This document shows positions 15,876 through 24,138 of a stretch of 64,000 bases of DNA, in pieces. The stretch's first letter is position 1. Each line of letters begins with the position of its first letter. The notes under the pieces are model-generated. The model did not search any database, was not told the origin of the DNA, and worked only from the letters and a program-made list of their open reading frames with translations. The stretch spans positions 1 to 64,000 of the forward strand of contig CACZOA010000027.1 of NCBI GenBank assembly GCA_902782665.1, in the 5' to 3' direction. This DNA comes from an uncultured Bacteroidales bacterium (GTDB lineage: Bacteria; Bacteroidota; Bacteroidia; Bacteroidales; Paludibacteraceae). A program made the position numbers and the translations under genes.

Positions 15876-17267
15876 TTAAGCATCTCCTTTATGCTCGTGC
15901 TCAAAATACTCGGCAAGCTCTCTTTCTACAACTTTAGAACCATACACTTCGTCATGCTGACTCATATCTAGACCCATCTCCTCGCTTTCTTCACTCACAC
16001 GCATCGGAATCATCTTGTTTGTCAACCAATATAGTCCGTAGCTTACAACGAAAGAGTAAACAATCACACCTGCCATGACCATGCAATGGTTTCCAAAATA
16101 TTGAAGGTGAGTCAACTCTGCTTTCACTGCTGGATCTTCATAGTTGTAGACGAAGATTCCTGTCATCAAAGTACCGACGATACCTCCTACTCCGTGAGTA
16201 GGGAATACATCCAAAGCGTCGTCAAGGTTGGATTTCTTGTTTTTGAAGTAGACAGCGAAATTGCAGATCAGTGTTGTCACGAATGAGATGAATACGCTCT
16301 CTCCGACAGATACCCATCCTGCAGACGGAGTGATTGCCACCAAACCAACTACTGCACCGACTGCAGCTCCAACAGCAGATGGCTTTCTTCCGCGTAGACA
16401 GTCGAAAACGATCCAAGTGATCATAGCTACAGCAGAAGCTGTGTTAGTGTTCAAGAATGCCTTGATTGCCATTCCGTCGGCAGCCAAAGAAGATCCTGCG
16501 TTGAATCCAAACCATCCAAGCCACAACATAGCGGCACCAAGAAGAATGAACGGAACGTTGGCTGGAAGGTGATCTCCTGCTTCTTTTCTTTTGCCTAAGA
16601 ACATTGCACCTGCCAATGCGGCGATACCAGAAGATGCGTGAACAACAATACCACCGGCGAAGTCCTTTACATGGATGCTTGCAAATAAACCTTGTGGATG
16701 CCATGTGCAGTGAGCCAATGGACAGTATACAAAAATAAAGAAGAAAATCATGAAGAATAGGTAACCAGAGAAACGCACTCTTTCGGCAAAAGAACCAGTG
16801 ATTAGAGAAGGTGTGATAATCGCAAATTTCATTTGGAACAAAGCAAAAAGTGCAATTGGAATTGACAATCCTTCAACAAAGTTTGTGTCTGAACATGCGC
16901 CTCCTACATTATTGAAAAATAAATATGAAAGAGGATTTCCAATAATTCCTCCCAAATCATGACCGAAGCATAAACTAAAACCAAATACAACCCAAAGAAC
17001 ACTGATTATTCCCATCGCAATGAAACTTTGTAACATTGTAGAAATAACATTCTTTTCTCGTACCATGCCACCGTAAAAAAATGATAGACCCGGTGTCATC
17101 ATAAGGACAAAGATTGTGGCTGTGATCAACCATGCCACATTAGCTAATAGTTGAGCGTCTTCGCTCAATTCAATGTTGAATCCGAAATCCACGTCTCCGG
17201 GAACGAATAGTCCGCAAATGCTTATTATAAGCATAAAGGCGAACATGATAATCCATCTTTTCTGCAT
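15876..17267 (-). CDS. amt: Ammonium transporter
   Basis: 463 residues. It starts with a cleavable or first membrane helix (MQKRWIIMFAFMLIISICGL), then about eleven membrane segments of the Amt/Mep/Rh fold. Signatures: TPGLSFFYGGMVREKNV, the twin histidines of the pore in AGGIVVHASSG and DVFPTHGVGG, and HLPANVPFILLGAAMLWLGWFGFNAGSS. The C-terminal cytoplasmic tail (about 45 residues) ends in an acidic, His-containing stretch. It takes up ammonium across the inner membrane. No PII gene (glnK) lies next to it. A -7 element TAACTTTG (minus, 17346-17339) lies upstream. Confidence 0.96.
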   Translation of the reverse strand: MQKRWIIMFAFMLIISICGLFVPGDVDFGFNIELSEDAQLLANVAWLITATIFVLMMTPGLSFFYGGMVREKNVISTMLQSFIAMGIISVLWVVFGFSLCFGHDLGGIIGNPLSYLFFNNVGGACSDTNFVEGLSIPIALFALFQMKFAIITPSLITGSFAERVRFSGYLFFMIFFFIFVYCPLAHCTWHPQGLFASIHVKDFAGGIVVHASSGIAALAGAMFLGKRKEAGDHLPANVPFILLGAAMLWLGWFGFNAGSSLAADGMAIKAFLNTNTASAVAMITWIVFDCLRGRKPSAVGAAVGAVVGLVAITPSAGWVSVGESVFISFVTTLICNFAVYFKNKKSNLDDALDVFPTHGVGGIVGTLMTGIFVYNYEDPAVKAELTHLQYFGNHCMVMAGVIVYSFVVSYGLYWLTNKMIPMRVSEESEEMGLDMSQHDEVYGSKVVERELAEYFEHEHKGDA

Positions 17268-17629
17268 AACTTTATATTTTGTCAGTTTTATGTGAGTTTT
17301 TATTTCTATTTTTCTTAAATGTCCTCTTTTTTCGGTTCCAAAGTTATACTTTTTGTTCGTATGCTTGCATTTTGATATTTTTTAGCTTTTGTAATTTGTG
17401 ATGTGTGGTTTAAGAGTGTAAGGTAATATTTATATAAAATAAAAAAATGTAATTAATTTATAGGTGTTTGGTTATGATTTGTAACGGATCTTTCCACGTA
17501 CTTTACAGTGTAGTTTGGTAGGTTCATTTCCATTTTACTCTTTTCTTTCTGTTTTTTGTTATAAAAATGGGAATGTGTTACTGTGTTTTGCTGACATTTT
17601 TGTTTATATTTGTAGAAAATATTATAAAA
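17268..17629. promoter_or_regulatory. Divergent intergenic region between amt and the SseB-domain gene
   Basis: It holds no gene. It has a -7 element for amt on the minus strand (TAACTTTG, 17339-17346) and one for the right-hand gene on the plus strand (TATATTTG, 17605-17612). Neither has a consensus TTG at 19-20 bases. The rest is AT-rich. Confidence 0.5.
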
Positions 17630-19006
17630 ATGGGATTTTTCAATAAAATTTTCGGAAATAAAGAACAGGAGAAACCAAAAGACGAGTCAACGTCGGTTCC
17701 TGTAAAAGAGGCGGAAAATAACAAGCCAGAATCAAATAACGAGTCAGATCAAAAGTTTAATCCAGCGGATAAGTTTGATCCAACCAAAGTGAATAGTACG
17801 GCAGCCGCTAATGTTAATAGTGCGGAGCCAGTAGGAAAAGTTGATGAATCTCAGTTCAGATTCAGAAGCAATGATCCGGCTCAGAATATTCAGCAGGGCC
17901 AGCAGCAGATGCAGTTGAGTCTCAACATGAACATGGGAACACCTGTTGAGAGTGATGAGAAACGTACTGAGTTGTTGCAACAGTGTTTTAAGGGCCCTGA
18001 AGGATTGAAACTATTTGCTGGCAATACGATTCAGGAGAATCTGTTCGTGATGTCATACATGCAGAATGTGATGATTCCGAAAGCTCGTAACATGAAGAAG
18101 GATCAGGATGTGAAAGTTTTCAATAATCTTCTTGCTATCAACGCAAAGATGATGGTTGCCAAGATTGCATCACAGGAGAAAGTATGGATTACAATATGTA
18201 AGACTACGGGTTATCCGTATGAATTGCAGCATGGAGCTTTGATCCTTGTTACAGATGAGAATAAGGAGGCTTTCATAAAGAAAATGGAAGAGGGGCATTA
18301 CGACGTGGATATCATGCCTGTGAAGAGAGAGGAGTTACACTTGTGTATGGATGCGCTTCGTAAAGACGGATATTTGGCTGTATTTGTTGCGGATGGTATC
18401 AGACCGGCTGTAGGAATTCCTATGCAAGAGTGGCCAACTGCTAAGAAAGAGGGTGAAAATTCAATTCAAAACCCACGTCTTCAGATCGCTATGACTGCAT
18501 TCTTCCAGGAAATGCGTCGAGAAAATATCGAGGAGGGTGCAAACAAAGATATGCACAACAGAATGTGTGCATACCTTGAGCATGAGATGATGGCGGCTAT
18601 TGTATCGTCTACTTATTTGATCCCAACTCGTAAAGATGAAAAAGGCAACATGATATACCCTGTGATGAATGGCAGCGATAAAACTTCTGCATTGGCTGTT
18701 TATACAGATATTGTGGAGCAGTCTAAGGAGTTTGGTGCTGATTGGATGACAACAACATTGTCTTATGATAAAGTAGTGGAGATGGTAGAGGCAATGAATG
18801 CGGATGCGTTTATCGTTAACAGTAAAGGCTTGTGTTTGACTGTTAATAAGAAAATCATGGAGCATTTGGCAGTTGTAAAGAAAGAGCTAAGAGAGGAGTA
18901 TGAAAAACAACAGACTCAGACTCAACCAGAAAACTTTGTTAATGTGATAGATGAAGAGAATGAAGATTTTGTTAATGAGACAGATGAAGAGAATGAAGAG
19001 TCATAA
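17630..19006 (+). CDS. SseB-domain protein with long N-terminal extension
   Basis: 458 residues from ATG 17630 (MGFFNKIFGNKEQ). An upstream in-frame start would put the promoter inside the gene and is rejected. Residues 1-105 are polar low complexity (Asn, Glu, Lys, Gln). The middle (about 110-320) is a folded region I do not recognise (GPEGLKLFAGNTIQENLFVM). Residues about 315-440 resemble the SseB N-terminal domain (AAIVSSTYLIPTR, GNMIYPVMNG, ADAFIVNSKGLCLTVNK). SseB is named for serine sensitivity in E. coli and its biochemical role is unknown. The C-terminus is acidic with a duplicated EENEDFVNETDEENE motif. Confidence 0.75.
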   Translation: MGFFNKIFGNKEQEKPKDESTSVPVKEAENNKPESNNESDQKFNPADKFDPTKVNSTAAANVNSAEPVGKVDESQFRFRSNDPAQNIQQGQQQMQLSLNMNMGTPVESDEKRTELLQQCFKGPEGLKLFAGNTIQENLFVMSYMQNVMIPKARNMKKDQDVKVFNNLLAINAKMMVAKIASQEKVWITICKTTGYPYELQHGALILVTDENKEAFIKKMEEGHYDVDIMPVKREELHLCMDALRKDGYLAVFVADGIRPAVGIPMQEWPTAKKEGENSIQNPRLQIAMTAFFQEMRRENIEEGANKDMHNRMCAYLEHEMMAAIVSSTYLIPTRKDEKGNMIYPVMNGSDKTSALAVYTDIVEQSKEFGADWMTTTLSYDKVVEMVEAMNADAFIVNSKGLCLTVNKKIMEHLAVVKKELREEYEKQQTQTQPENFVNVIDEENEDFVNETDEENEES

Positions 19007-19032
19007 AACAGGAATCTGATTGTAAAAAAATA

Positions 19033-19064
19033 AAAAGGCGAGCCAATTTGGCTCGCCTTTTTTG
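19033..19064. terminator. Bidirectional terminator
   Basis: AAAGGCGAGCCAA-TTTGGCTCGCCTTT, a 12-base stem with A and T runs on both sides. It ends the SseB-domain gene and lies just after the stop of the converging WD40-like gene. Confidence 0.92.
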
Positions 19065-19074
19065 TTTGATTATG

Positions 19075-19953
19075 TTATTTTAATTCATAGCTCATGAATG
19101 CGAATTTTGTGCCACATGGACTCCATGAGTTGACGTTCAAAGACCCTTGTCCACCAAACAATTTTACAAGTGTCTGGATGTTTTTCCCGTCGTTATCCAT
19201 CATTCGTATTTCTACATTCTTGTTGGCTGGATGATCTCCTGGAGCGACATCTCCCTCATGATATGAGATGAAAATGACATTTTTCCCATCAGGAGAAAGG
19301 TGGGCAAACCAATCATTCATTCCATCATCAGTTATCTGAGTTTGTTCTGATCCATCGGCTTTCATTCTCCATATATGCATTAATCCGCTTCTGACGGAGT
19401 TGAACCATATATAATTGCCGCATGGACTGTATTCAGGACCGTCGTCAAGCCCGGGAGTATTTGTCAGTTGAACCTCTATTCCGCCGTTTACTGGGATAGT
19501 ATAAATGTCGTATTGTCCGTTCCTTTCTGCGCAATAGGCTAGGGTAGATCCGTCGGGACTCCATCCGTGGAGATAGCTTGGTGCCATTGGTGTCACGAGT
19601 GTAGGAGATCCACCTTCTATAGGGAAAGTGTATATACGACTTTCTCCATCTTCACGTGTGTGGTGGCTCACTGCCACGCGTTTGCCATCAGGGGAAAGTA
19701 CGTGATCGTTGTTGCAGTGGTTGCAATAGTGGCTGTCGATCATAGTCGAGACTTTTGTCTCGATGTTGAAACGGTAAAGCCTGCCTAGACTATTGTAGAC
19801 GAGATGTATACCATCGCGTTCCCAGTTAGGAGCCTCTGCAAGAGCGTCGATTATAGCGACTGTCTCGTATGTTTTCGTCTTCAGATTGAAAATGTTAAGG
19901 ATGCTTTTGACGTTTCGGTTTTCAATAGGTTTTTGCTCTTTTAGTGTTCTCAT
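19075..19953 (-). CDS. TolB-like WD40/PD40 beta-propeller protein
   Basis: 292 residues from ATG 19953 (MRTLKEQKPIENRN). A longer start at 19986 would run into the preceding terminator. The protein is a run of PD40 repeats: VLSPDGKRVAVSHHT, GWSPDGSTLAYCAERNGQYDIYTIP, EYSPCGNYIWFNSVRSGLMHIWRM, HLSPDGKNVIFISYHEG and SWSPCGTKFAFMSY. It is a six-bladed propeller like the C-terminal domain of TolB but has no signal peptide and no TolB N-domain, so it is probably cytoplasmic. The function and ligand are unknown. Confidence 0.85.
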   Translation of the reverse strand: MRTLKEQKPIENRNVKSILNIFNLKTKTYETVAIIDALAEAPNWERDGIHLVYNSLGRLYRFNIETKVSTMIDSHYCNHCNNDHVLSPDGKRVAVSHHTREDGESRIYTFPIEGGSPTLVTPMAPSYLHGWSPDGSTLAYCAERNGQYDIYTIPVNGGIEVQLTNTPGLDDGPEYSPCGNYIWFNSVRSGLMHIWRMKADGSEQTQITDDGMNDWFAHLSPDGKNVIFISYHEGDVAPGDHPANKNVEIRMMDNDGKNIQTLVKLFGGQGSLNVNSWSPCGTKFAFMSYELK

Positions 19954-19982
19954 AAGAATGTTTGTTTGTTGAAAAGATTTAA

Positions 19983-20020
19983 TCAAAAAGCCAAACTGGA
20001 ATGCAGTTTGGCTTTGATTT
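19983..20020 (-). terminator. Terminator of the greA-HIT operon
   Basis: AAAGCCAAACTG-GAATG-CAGTTTGGCTTT, a 12-base perfect stem. On the minus strand it is followed by TTTTTG. It leaves only about 30 bases before the WD40-like gene. Confidence 0.88.
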
Positions 20021-20034
20021 AGTTGAAGTCTTTA

Positions 20035-20430
20035 TTATTTAACACGCTTTGCAATGTCAGCAGCGATAGCTTCGAATTCCTCTTTGCTGAGTTCCTTCTT
20101 TGGATTTGAGAAAAGCATGTCTTTTTCACTGTTCATTGGTACAAGGTGGATATGTACGTGAGGCACTTCCATGCCAAGAACTGTTACGCCAACTCGTTTG
20201 CAGTTTGTGCTTTCTTTGATGGCTGCTGCAATTTTCTTAGCTGTCATCATCAATCCAGCATAAGTGGCGTCATCAAGATTGAAGATGTAGTCGTCTTCCT
20301 TCTTTGGAATTACCAAAGTATGACCCTTCTGTAGAGGGTTGATGTCAAGGAAAGCGAAGTAGTTTTCATCCTCGTATATTTTGTAGCAAGGAATTTCTCC
20401 TTTGATGATTCTTGTAAAAATAGTAGCCAT
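20035..20430 (-). CDS. HIT family protein (HinT-like nucleotide hydrolase)
   Basis: 131 residues. The histidine triad is PHVHIHLVPM near residue 100, and the family start TIFTRIIKGEIPCYKIYED is intact. HIT proteins hydrolyse nucleoside phosphoramidates such as AMP-lysine in the cytoplasm. Length fits the HinT branch. Its ATG overlaps the greA stop (TAATG), so greA and this gene are translated from one message, an arrangement often seen in Bacteroidota. Confidence 0.94.
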   Translation of the reverse strand: MATIFTRIIKGEIPCYKIYEDENYFAFLDINPLQKGHTLVIPKKEDDYIFNLDDATYAGLMMTAKKIAAAIKESTNCKRVGVTVLGMEVPHVHIHLVPMNSEKDMLFSNPKKELSKEEFEAIAADIAKRVK

Positions 20431-20900
20431 TAGATAGAGATGCTAAGAATTTCAAAAGACATTTTTGCGGCAGGAGTCACCACTTCAACGATGTCTCCAA
20501 CTTTCTTTCCAAGTAGAGCCTTTGCGATAGGAGTAGTTGTAGAGATCTTGAATTCTTTTAGATTAGCCTCGTTTTCCGACACGATAGTGTAGCTCATCTT
20601 GGCATTTGTCTTAGTGTTCTTGATTTCAACCTTGTTAAGGATATGTACAGTCTCAGTGTCGATTTTAGACATGTCAATCACCTTAGAGTTCAAGATTTTT
20701 TCTTTTAGCATAGAGATTTCTCCTTCAAGTAGACCTTGCGCTTCTTTAGCGGCGTCATACTCGGCATTTTCGCTTAGGTCGCCTTTTTCTCTTGCCTCAG
20801 CAATTTGAGCTGAAATTCTTGGACGCTCCACTGTTTCAAGGCGGTGCAATTCCTCTTGCATCTTCTGCAAGCCCTCTTTACTAACGTAAGATACAGCCAT
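20430..20900 (-). CDS. greA: Transcription elongation factor GreA
   Basis: 156 residues from ATG 20900 (MAVSYVSKEGLQKMQEEL). The N-terminal coiled coil has RPRISAQIAEAREKGDLSENAEYDAAKE; the acidic tip DLSENAEYD is the part that enters the polymerase and stimulates RNA cleavage. The C-terminal FKBP-like domain has ISTTTPIAKALLGKKVGDIVEV. GreA rescues backtracked RNA polymerase. An upstream in-frame extension is rejected as leader. The promoter is at 21003-21033, giving a leader of about 95 bases that includes a small hairpin TCGAC-ATTCC-GTCGA. Confidence 0.97.
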   Translation of the reverse strand: MAVSYVSKEGLQKMQEELHRLETVERPRISAQIAEAREKGDLSENAEYDAAKEAQGLLEGEISMLKEKILNSKVIDMSKIDTETVHILNKVEIKNTKTNAKMSYTIVSENEANLKEFKISTTTPIAKALLGKKVGDIVEVVTPAAKMSFEILSISI

Positions 20901-21002
20901 AATTTTATTTGATTTGGTATTATTTTTAAGTTTATAAAAACACAATAAAAAAGAATCTCGACATTCCGTCGAAACTCTCATTGGGTTAACTCTTAATCGG
21001 TG

Positions 21003-21033
21003 CAAAGATACCCTACTTTTTTGATATTCCCAA
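21003..21033 (-). promoter_or_regulatory. Promoter of greA
   Basis: On the minus strand TTG (21033-21031), 20 bases, then TATCTTTG (21010-21003): a full Bacteroidota consensus. Confidence 0.75.
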
Positions 21034-21054
21034 ACTATTTGAGGAAAACAAAAT

Positions 21055-21088
21055 AAAAAACAGACGGAGCAAAAAGTTGCTCCGTCTG
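21055..21088 (-). terminator. Terminator of the rpmB-rpmG operon
   Basis: CAGACGGAGCAA-AAAG-TTGCTCCGTCTG, a perfect 12-base stem followed on the minus strand by six T. Confidence 0.93.
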
Positions 21089-21110
21089 AGATATTGTGAA
21101 TAAAGAATTC

Positions 21111-21266
21111 TTACTTCTTTGCTAAGAATGCCTTTACGTCGTCGTTGTGAACCATAGTCTCCTCGAATACGTAAGCACCGCTCTTTGGCGACTTAACCAT
21201 CTTGATGACCTTTGCGTATGAACGACCTTCACCTGTCTGCAATGATGCAACCGCTTTCTTTGCCAT
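21111..21266 (-). CDS. DUF4295 family small protein
   Basis: A 51-residue basic protein starting MAKKAVASLQTGEGRSYAKV and ending VKAFLAKK. This small family is found in Bacteroidota next to ribosomal protein genes L28 and L33, exactly as here, and is presumed ribosome-associated; its role is not established. The gene begins 9 bases after the rpmG stop and ends just before the operon terminator. Confidence 0.9.
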   Translation of the reverse strand: MAKKAVASLQTGEGRSYAKVIKMVKSPKSGAYVFEETMVHNDDVKAFLAKK

Positions 21267-21275
21267 AGTAGCTTA

Positions 21276-21464
21276 TTATTTAATTTCTTTGTGAATAGTA
21301 TAACGCTTAAGAATAGGATTGTATTTCTTCAACTCCAAACGCTCTGGAGTGTTCTTTCTATTCTTTGTAGTAATGTAACGAGATGTTCCTGGCATTCCGC
21401 TATCTTTGTGCTCAGTACACTCCAAAATTACCTGTACTCTATTCTCTTTACTTTTCTTTGCCAT
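21276..21464 (-). CDS. rpmG: 50S ribosomal protein L33
   Basis: 62 residues: [18 protein letters not shown]...[23 protein letters not shown]. It is the zinc-free form, because the paired CxxC knuckles of C+ L33 are absent and only one Cys remains. It is a component of the large ribosomal subunit near the E site. It lies 15 bases after rpmB and 9 bases before the DUF4295 gene. Confidence 0.97.
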   Translation of the reverse strand: MAKKSKENRVQVILECTEHKDSGMPGTSRYITTKNRKNTPERLELKKYNPILKRYTIHKEIK

Positions 21465-21479
21465 CGTTAGACCTCCCGA

Positions 21480-21713
21480 TTAAAATAGACCTTTCTGAGC
21501 TGCCTCTACAAGGGCGGCATCAATACCTTTCTTGTTAATTGTACGCAATGCTTTTGCAGACACCTTAAGCTCAATCCAGCAGCCCTGCTCTGGCCAGTAG
21601 AACTTCTTTGTCTTCAAATTTACGTTGAACAATCTCTTTGTTCTTCTCTTTGAGTGAGATACGTTGTTACCGTTCTGCGCTTGCTTTCCGGTAAGCTGAC
21701 AAACCTTAGACAT
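21480..21713 (-). CDS. rpmB: 50S ribosomal protein L28
   Basis: 77 residues: [27 protein letters not shown] is the family signature, followed by [16 protein letters not shown] and [15 protein letters not shown]. It is the first gene of the rpmB-rpmG-DUF4295 operon, with a promoter at 21880-21909 and a leader of about 160 bases. The leader is long for a ribosomal gene and could bind a regulator; no known r-protein leader motif was recognised. Confidence 0.97.
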   Translation of the reverse strand: MSKVCQLTGKQAQNGNNVSHSKRRTKRLFNVNLKTKKFYWPEQGCWIELKVSAKALRTINKKGIDAALVEAAQKGLF

Positions 21714-21879
21714 TTTTGTTTAACTTTTTTGTTATTGCTTACAGAATATATTCAAGGAGGAGTGTCTGAATCTTTCTCTCGAAAGTAGCGTAACTATCAG
21801 AGTCCACCAAAGAAACAATTCATTTTTATCTCCATTTGTGTTTTTGCCCTCACGTATAGGCTATTTCACAAATTCGGTG

Positions 21880-21909
21880 CAAAAATATAAAAAAGTTTTT
21901 AACAAACAA
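21880..21909 (-). promoter_or_regulatory. Promoter of rpmB-rpmG
   Basis: On the minus strand TTG (21909-21907), 19 bases, then TATTTTTG (21887-21880). The -33 part lies inside the end of the cinA-like gene. Confidence 0.7.
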
Positions 21910-22393
21910 TCTCTAAAAGCATAAAAATGGCTGTTTTTGTGGCTTTTTCTATTATTTCTTCTCTACTTCCATCAAAATTCCACTTCTTGCTCACGACTTT
22001 ATTCCCGTCGCTCACAGCCATCCATACTGTTCCGACTGGTTTTTCTTCACTTCCTCCCCCTGGCCCAGCAATTCCGGATGTTGCCACACTGTAGTCGCTG
22101 CCAATGGTTCTGCATGCTCCCGTCGCCATGGATTCCACCACAGCTTTGCTGACAGCTCCGTATTTGTCAAGGTCTTCTTTGCTGACTCCCAACACGTTCA
22201 TCTTCACTTCGTTTGCATACGACACTATTCCACCAAGAAAATATTGCGAACTTCCTGCGAGTAAAGTGATGTTGTGGGCAATGTTGCCACCTGTACAGCT
22301 CTCAGCTGTGGCGATCGTCTTTCCTCTTGTGAGTAGCTTTTGTGCCAGCTCTTTTACCAATTCGTTTGTGTTGGCGTTATCTATGTTTTCCAT
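21899..22393 (-). CDS. pncC: Nicotinamide-nucleotide amidase (CinA C-terminal domain only)
   Basis: 164 residues, the amidohydrolase half of CinA without the N-terminal COG1058 domain. Motifs: TIATAESCTGGNIAHNIT, LGGIVSYANEVKMNVLGVS, GAVSKAVVESMATGA and SVATSGIAGPGGGSEEKPVGTVWMAV. The enzyme deamidates NMN to nicotinate mononucleotide in NAD recycling. Single-domain forms are common. A -7 element TATTTTTG (minus, 22422-22415) lies about 20 bases upstream of the start. Confidence 0.93.
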   Translation of the reverse strand: MENIDNANTNELVKELAQKLLTRGKTIATAESCTGGNIAHNITLLAGSSQYFLGGIVSYANEVKMNVLGVSKEDLDKYGAVSKAVVESMATGACRTIGSDYSVATSGIAGPGGGSEEKPVGTVWMAVSDGNKVVSKKWNFDGSREEIIEKATKTAIFMLLEIVC

Positions 22394-22468
22394 AAGTCTC
22401 TGTATAAATATTTACAAAAATAGCTCTTATTATTCGCTATACATATTAAAAGTGAAAAATAATTTTTT

Positions 22469-22476
22469 TATATTTG
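22469..22476 (+). promoter_or_regulatory. -7 element upstream of the 22511 gene
   Basis: TATATTTG matches TAnnTTTG; TTA instead of TTG is found at -33. It lies 34 bases before the ATG. Confidence 0.45.
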
Positions 22477-22510
22477 CATCGTAAATCACTATGCAAATTA
22501 AAGCGTACCA

Positions 22511-23941
22511 ATGAAAAACAGTTCTTCAATAATGAAATTAGTCATCGCGGCGGCCTTGTTGGTGTCGTGCTTCGCTGACGTATTTTCCCAGAAGAATATG
22601 ATTTTCAAGTTTTCCAATGATTTGATGGTCGGTAAGGATTTCTGCGGGTCAAAGAATGATTGGACTTTCGCTTCTGAATATGCGGTGGAACTTCCTTTGT
22701 GGGGAGACTGGAATCAGGATTACACGTACAATTTTCCAAGTGTTGGTTTTGCTGTTACCCCTTTCTATACGATGTTCCCAGACAGTGTCGCTCCGTTAAT
22801 CAAAAGTGGTGACATATCTGAGTGGACTGTTGCTACTTATGCTTATTTTAAGTGGCCGTTTATCCACACTCCTCGTTTTGCGGCTAATTTGAAACTTGGT
22901 TCAGGTTTGGCTTTGTATCCGAAAGAACTTTTTAAGAAGGACAATTGGAACCAGACGGATGCTTTTTCTGTGTTATCCCGTAATATTGTGGCTTTATATA
23001 GTGGAGGATTGGATTTCAATATCCGTCTTGGCAAAACATATGGTCACAAACTGTATCAGTGGGAGATTGCTTTTGGTGGAGATATCTTTGCAATGAGTTC
23101 ATTCGGAATAAACCGAAGAGCTGAGGATAAAATTATATGGGATGCTTTTCTTGGTGCACGCTACACACCTAATGTGTGGCCATTCCCACTGAAGAATGAT
23201 GCAGAGAAGATAAAGAAAATTCTTGCGTTGGAGTTTGAGTTGACGGGAGGTGTCAATCAGCTTGATGTTGATGATGGCAGCCATTACTATCCAGATTTCA
23301 GTTTCTGTGCTCGTGCCGCACTTCCTCTTTCTAACGCTTATAGAATAGGTCTGTTCTCGGATGTCTTCTTTAATAGCATCTATAATGGAAAGGATAGGGA
23401 AATCAACCGTCGATACAACTTCATAGAGGAGGATAAGTTCAAAAATAAACTTCGTGTCGGCGTCGGTTTGTCGAACGATATCACCATTTATCGTTTCACT
23501 GTCGGTTTGGAGTGCGGTTTCTATGTATATAAGCCATGGAAAGTGCCTGAAGAGGATGATCTTGGAAATCCGAATAAGAATTACAAGTTGGAGAATCTGA
23601 TGTATCAGAAACTTACAACAAAGTATTATTTCTCTGATAATTGGTATGGTGTTGGTAGGGTTAAGACTCATCTATTGCAGTATGAGAATGTGGAGATGGG
23701 TATAGGTTTTGCCATTCCTGATTTTGGATCTCGTTTGAAAAGCAATCCATTCAAGCGCTTGAAAAATCCGTTCAAGCGAAAGGAGGATTATACAGAATTG
23801 AAAATTCAGGGTGAGCGAAACCGTTATTACACTCCAAGAAAGTATGATCATCCTAGTAAGAAATACCAAAAGAAAAAGAACAAACCAAAAGGAAAAGGAA
23901 CCAAGGGAAGTGAGGCATCAGGTGTGACTAATTTGGAGTAA
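22511..23941 (+). CDS. Probable outer-membrane beta-barrel protein with Lys-rich tail
   Basis: 476 residues with a signal peptide (MKNSSSIMKLVIAAALLVSCFADVFSQ). The mature part is rich in aromatic residues and alternating strands (YAVELPLWGDW, GFAVTPFYTMFP, NLKLGSGLALYP, WEIAFGGDIFAMSSFGINR), as expected for a barrel. It faintly recalls acyloxyacyl-hydrolase/PagL-type barrels, but I could not identify catalytic residues, so I leave the function open. From about residue 410 it becomes basic: a doubled NPFKR motif (SNPFKRLKNPFKRKED) and then a Lys/Pro/Gly tail (KKYQKKKNKPKGKGTKG). Such a tail is odd on a barrel protein and might face peptidoglycan or LPS. Confidence 0.6.
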   Translation: MKNSSSIMKLVIAAALLVSCFADVFSQKNMIFKFSNDLMVGKDFCGSKNDWTFASEYAVELPLWGDWNQDYTYNFPSVGFAVTPFYTMFPDSVAPLIKSGDISEWTVATYAYFKWPFIHTPRFAANLKLGSGLALYPKELFKKDNWNQTDAFSVLSRNIVALYSGGLDFNIRLGKTYGHKLYQWEIAFGGDIFAMSSFGINRRAEDKIIWDAFLGARYTPNVWPFPLKNDAEKIKKILALEFELTGGVNQLDVDDGSHYYPDFSFCARAALPLSNAYRIGLFSDVFFNSIYNGKDREINRRYNFIEEDKFKNKLRVGVGLSNDITIYRFTVGLECGFYVYKPWKVPEEDDLGNPNKNYKLENLMYQKLTTKYYFSDNWYGVGRVKTHLLQYENVEMGIGFAIPDFGSRLKSNPFKRLKNPFKRKEDYTELKIQGERNRYYTPRKYDHPSKKYQKKKNKPKGKGTKGSEASGVTNLE

Positions 23942-23951
23942 TTAATATATT

Positions 23952-23982
23952 AAGTCTTTCCGGAAACGGAAAGACTTTTTTA
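23952..23982 (+). terminator. Terminator after the beta-barrel gene
   Basis: AAGTCTTTCCG-GAAA-CGGAAAGACTT stem with a GNRA loop, then T-run. Confidence 0.9.
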
Positions 23983-24050
23983 TAGGTATTGTTACGAAGA
24001 TAAGACTGATATTGACGAATAATGATTCCAAAAAACAATATAAAATAATA

Positions 24051-24082
24051 ATAGCCTTGACAGAAGATTCTGTCAAGGCTAT
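24051..24082 (-). terminator. Terminator region of paaK
   Basis: ATAGCCTTGACAGAA-GA-TTCTGTCAAGGCTAT, a 15-base nearly perfect palindrome. The T-run on the minus strand is interrupted (TTATTATTTTA). Confidence 0.75.
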
Positions 24083-24138
24083 TTGTTTGGATTTTCTCAT
24101 TGTTGATACCAGTGAGAAATATTAAAAGCCATACTTTT

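Noticed and set aside
21714-21880. A known ribosomal protein leader or riboswitch before rpmB
   Set aside because: The leader is long, but I could not match any known motif or draw a convincing conserved structure.
23099-23671. Minus-strand 190-codon frame opposite the beta-barrel gene
   Set aside because: It is a shadow of the plus-strand gene, which has a signal peptide, promoter and terminator.
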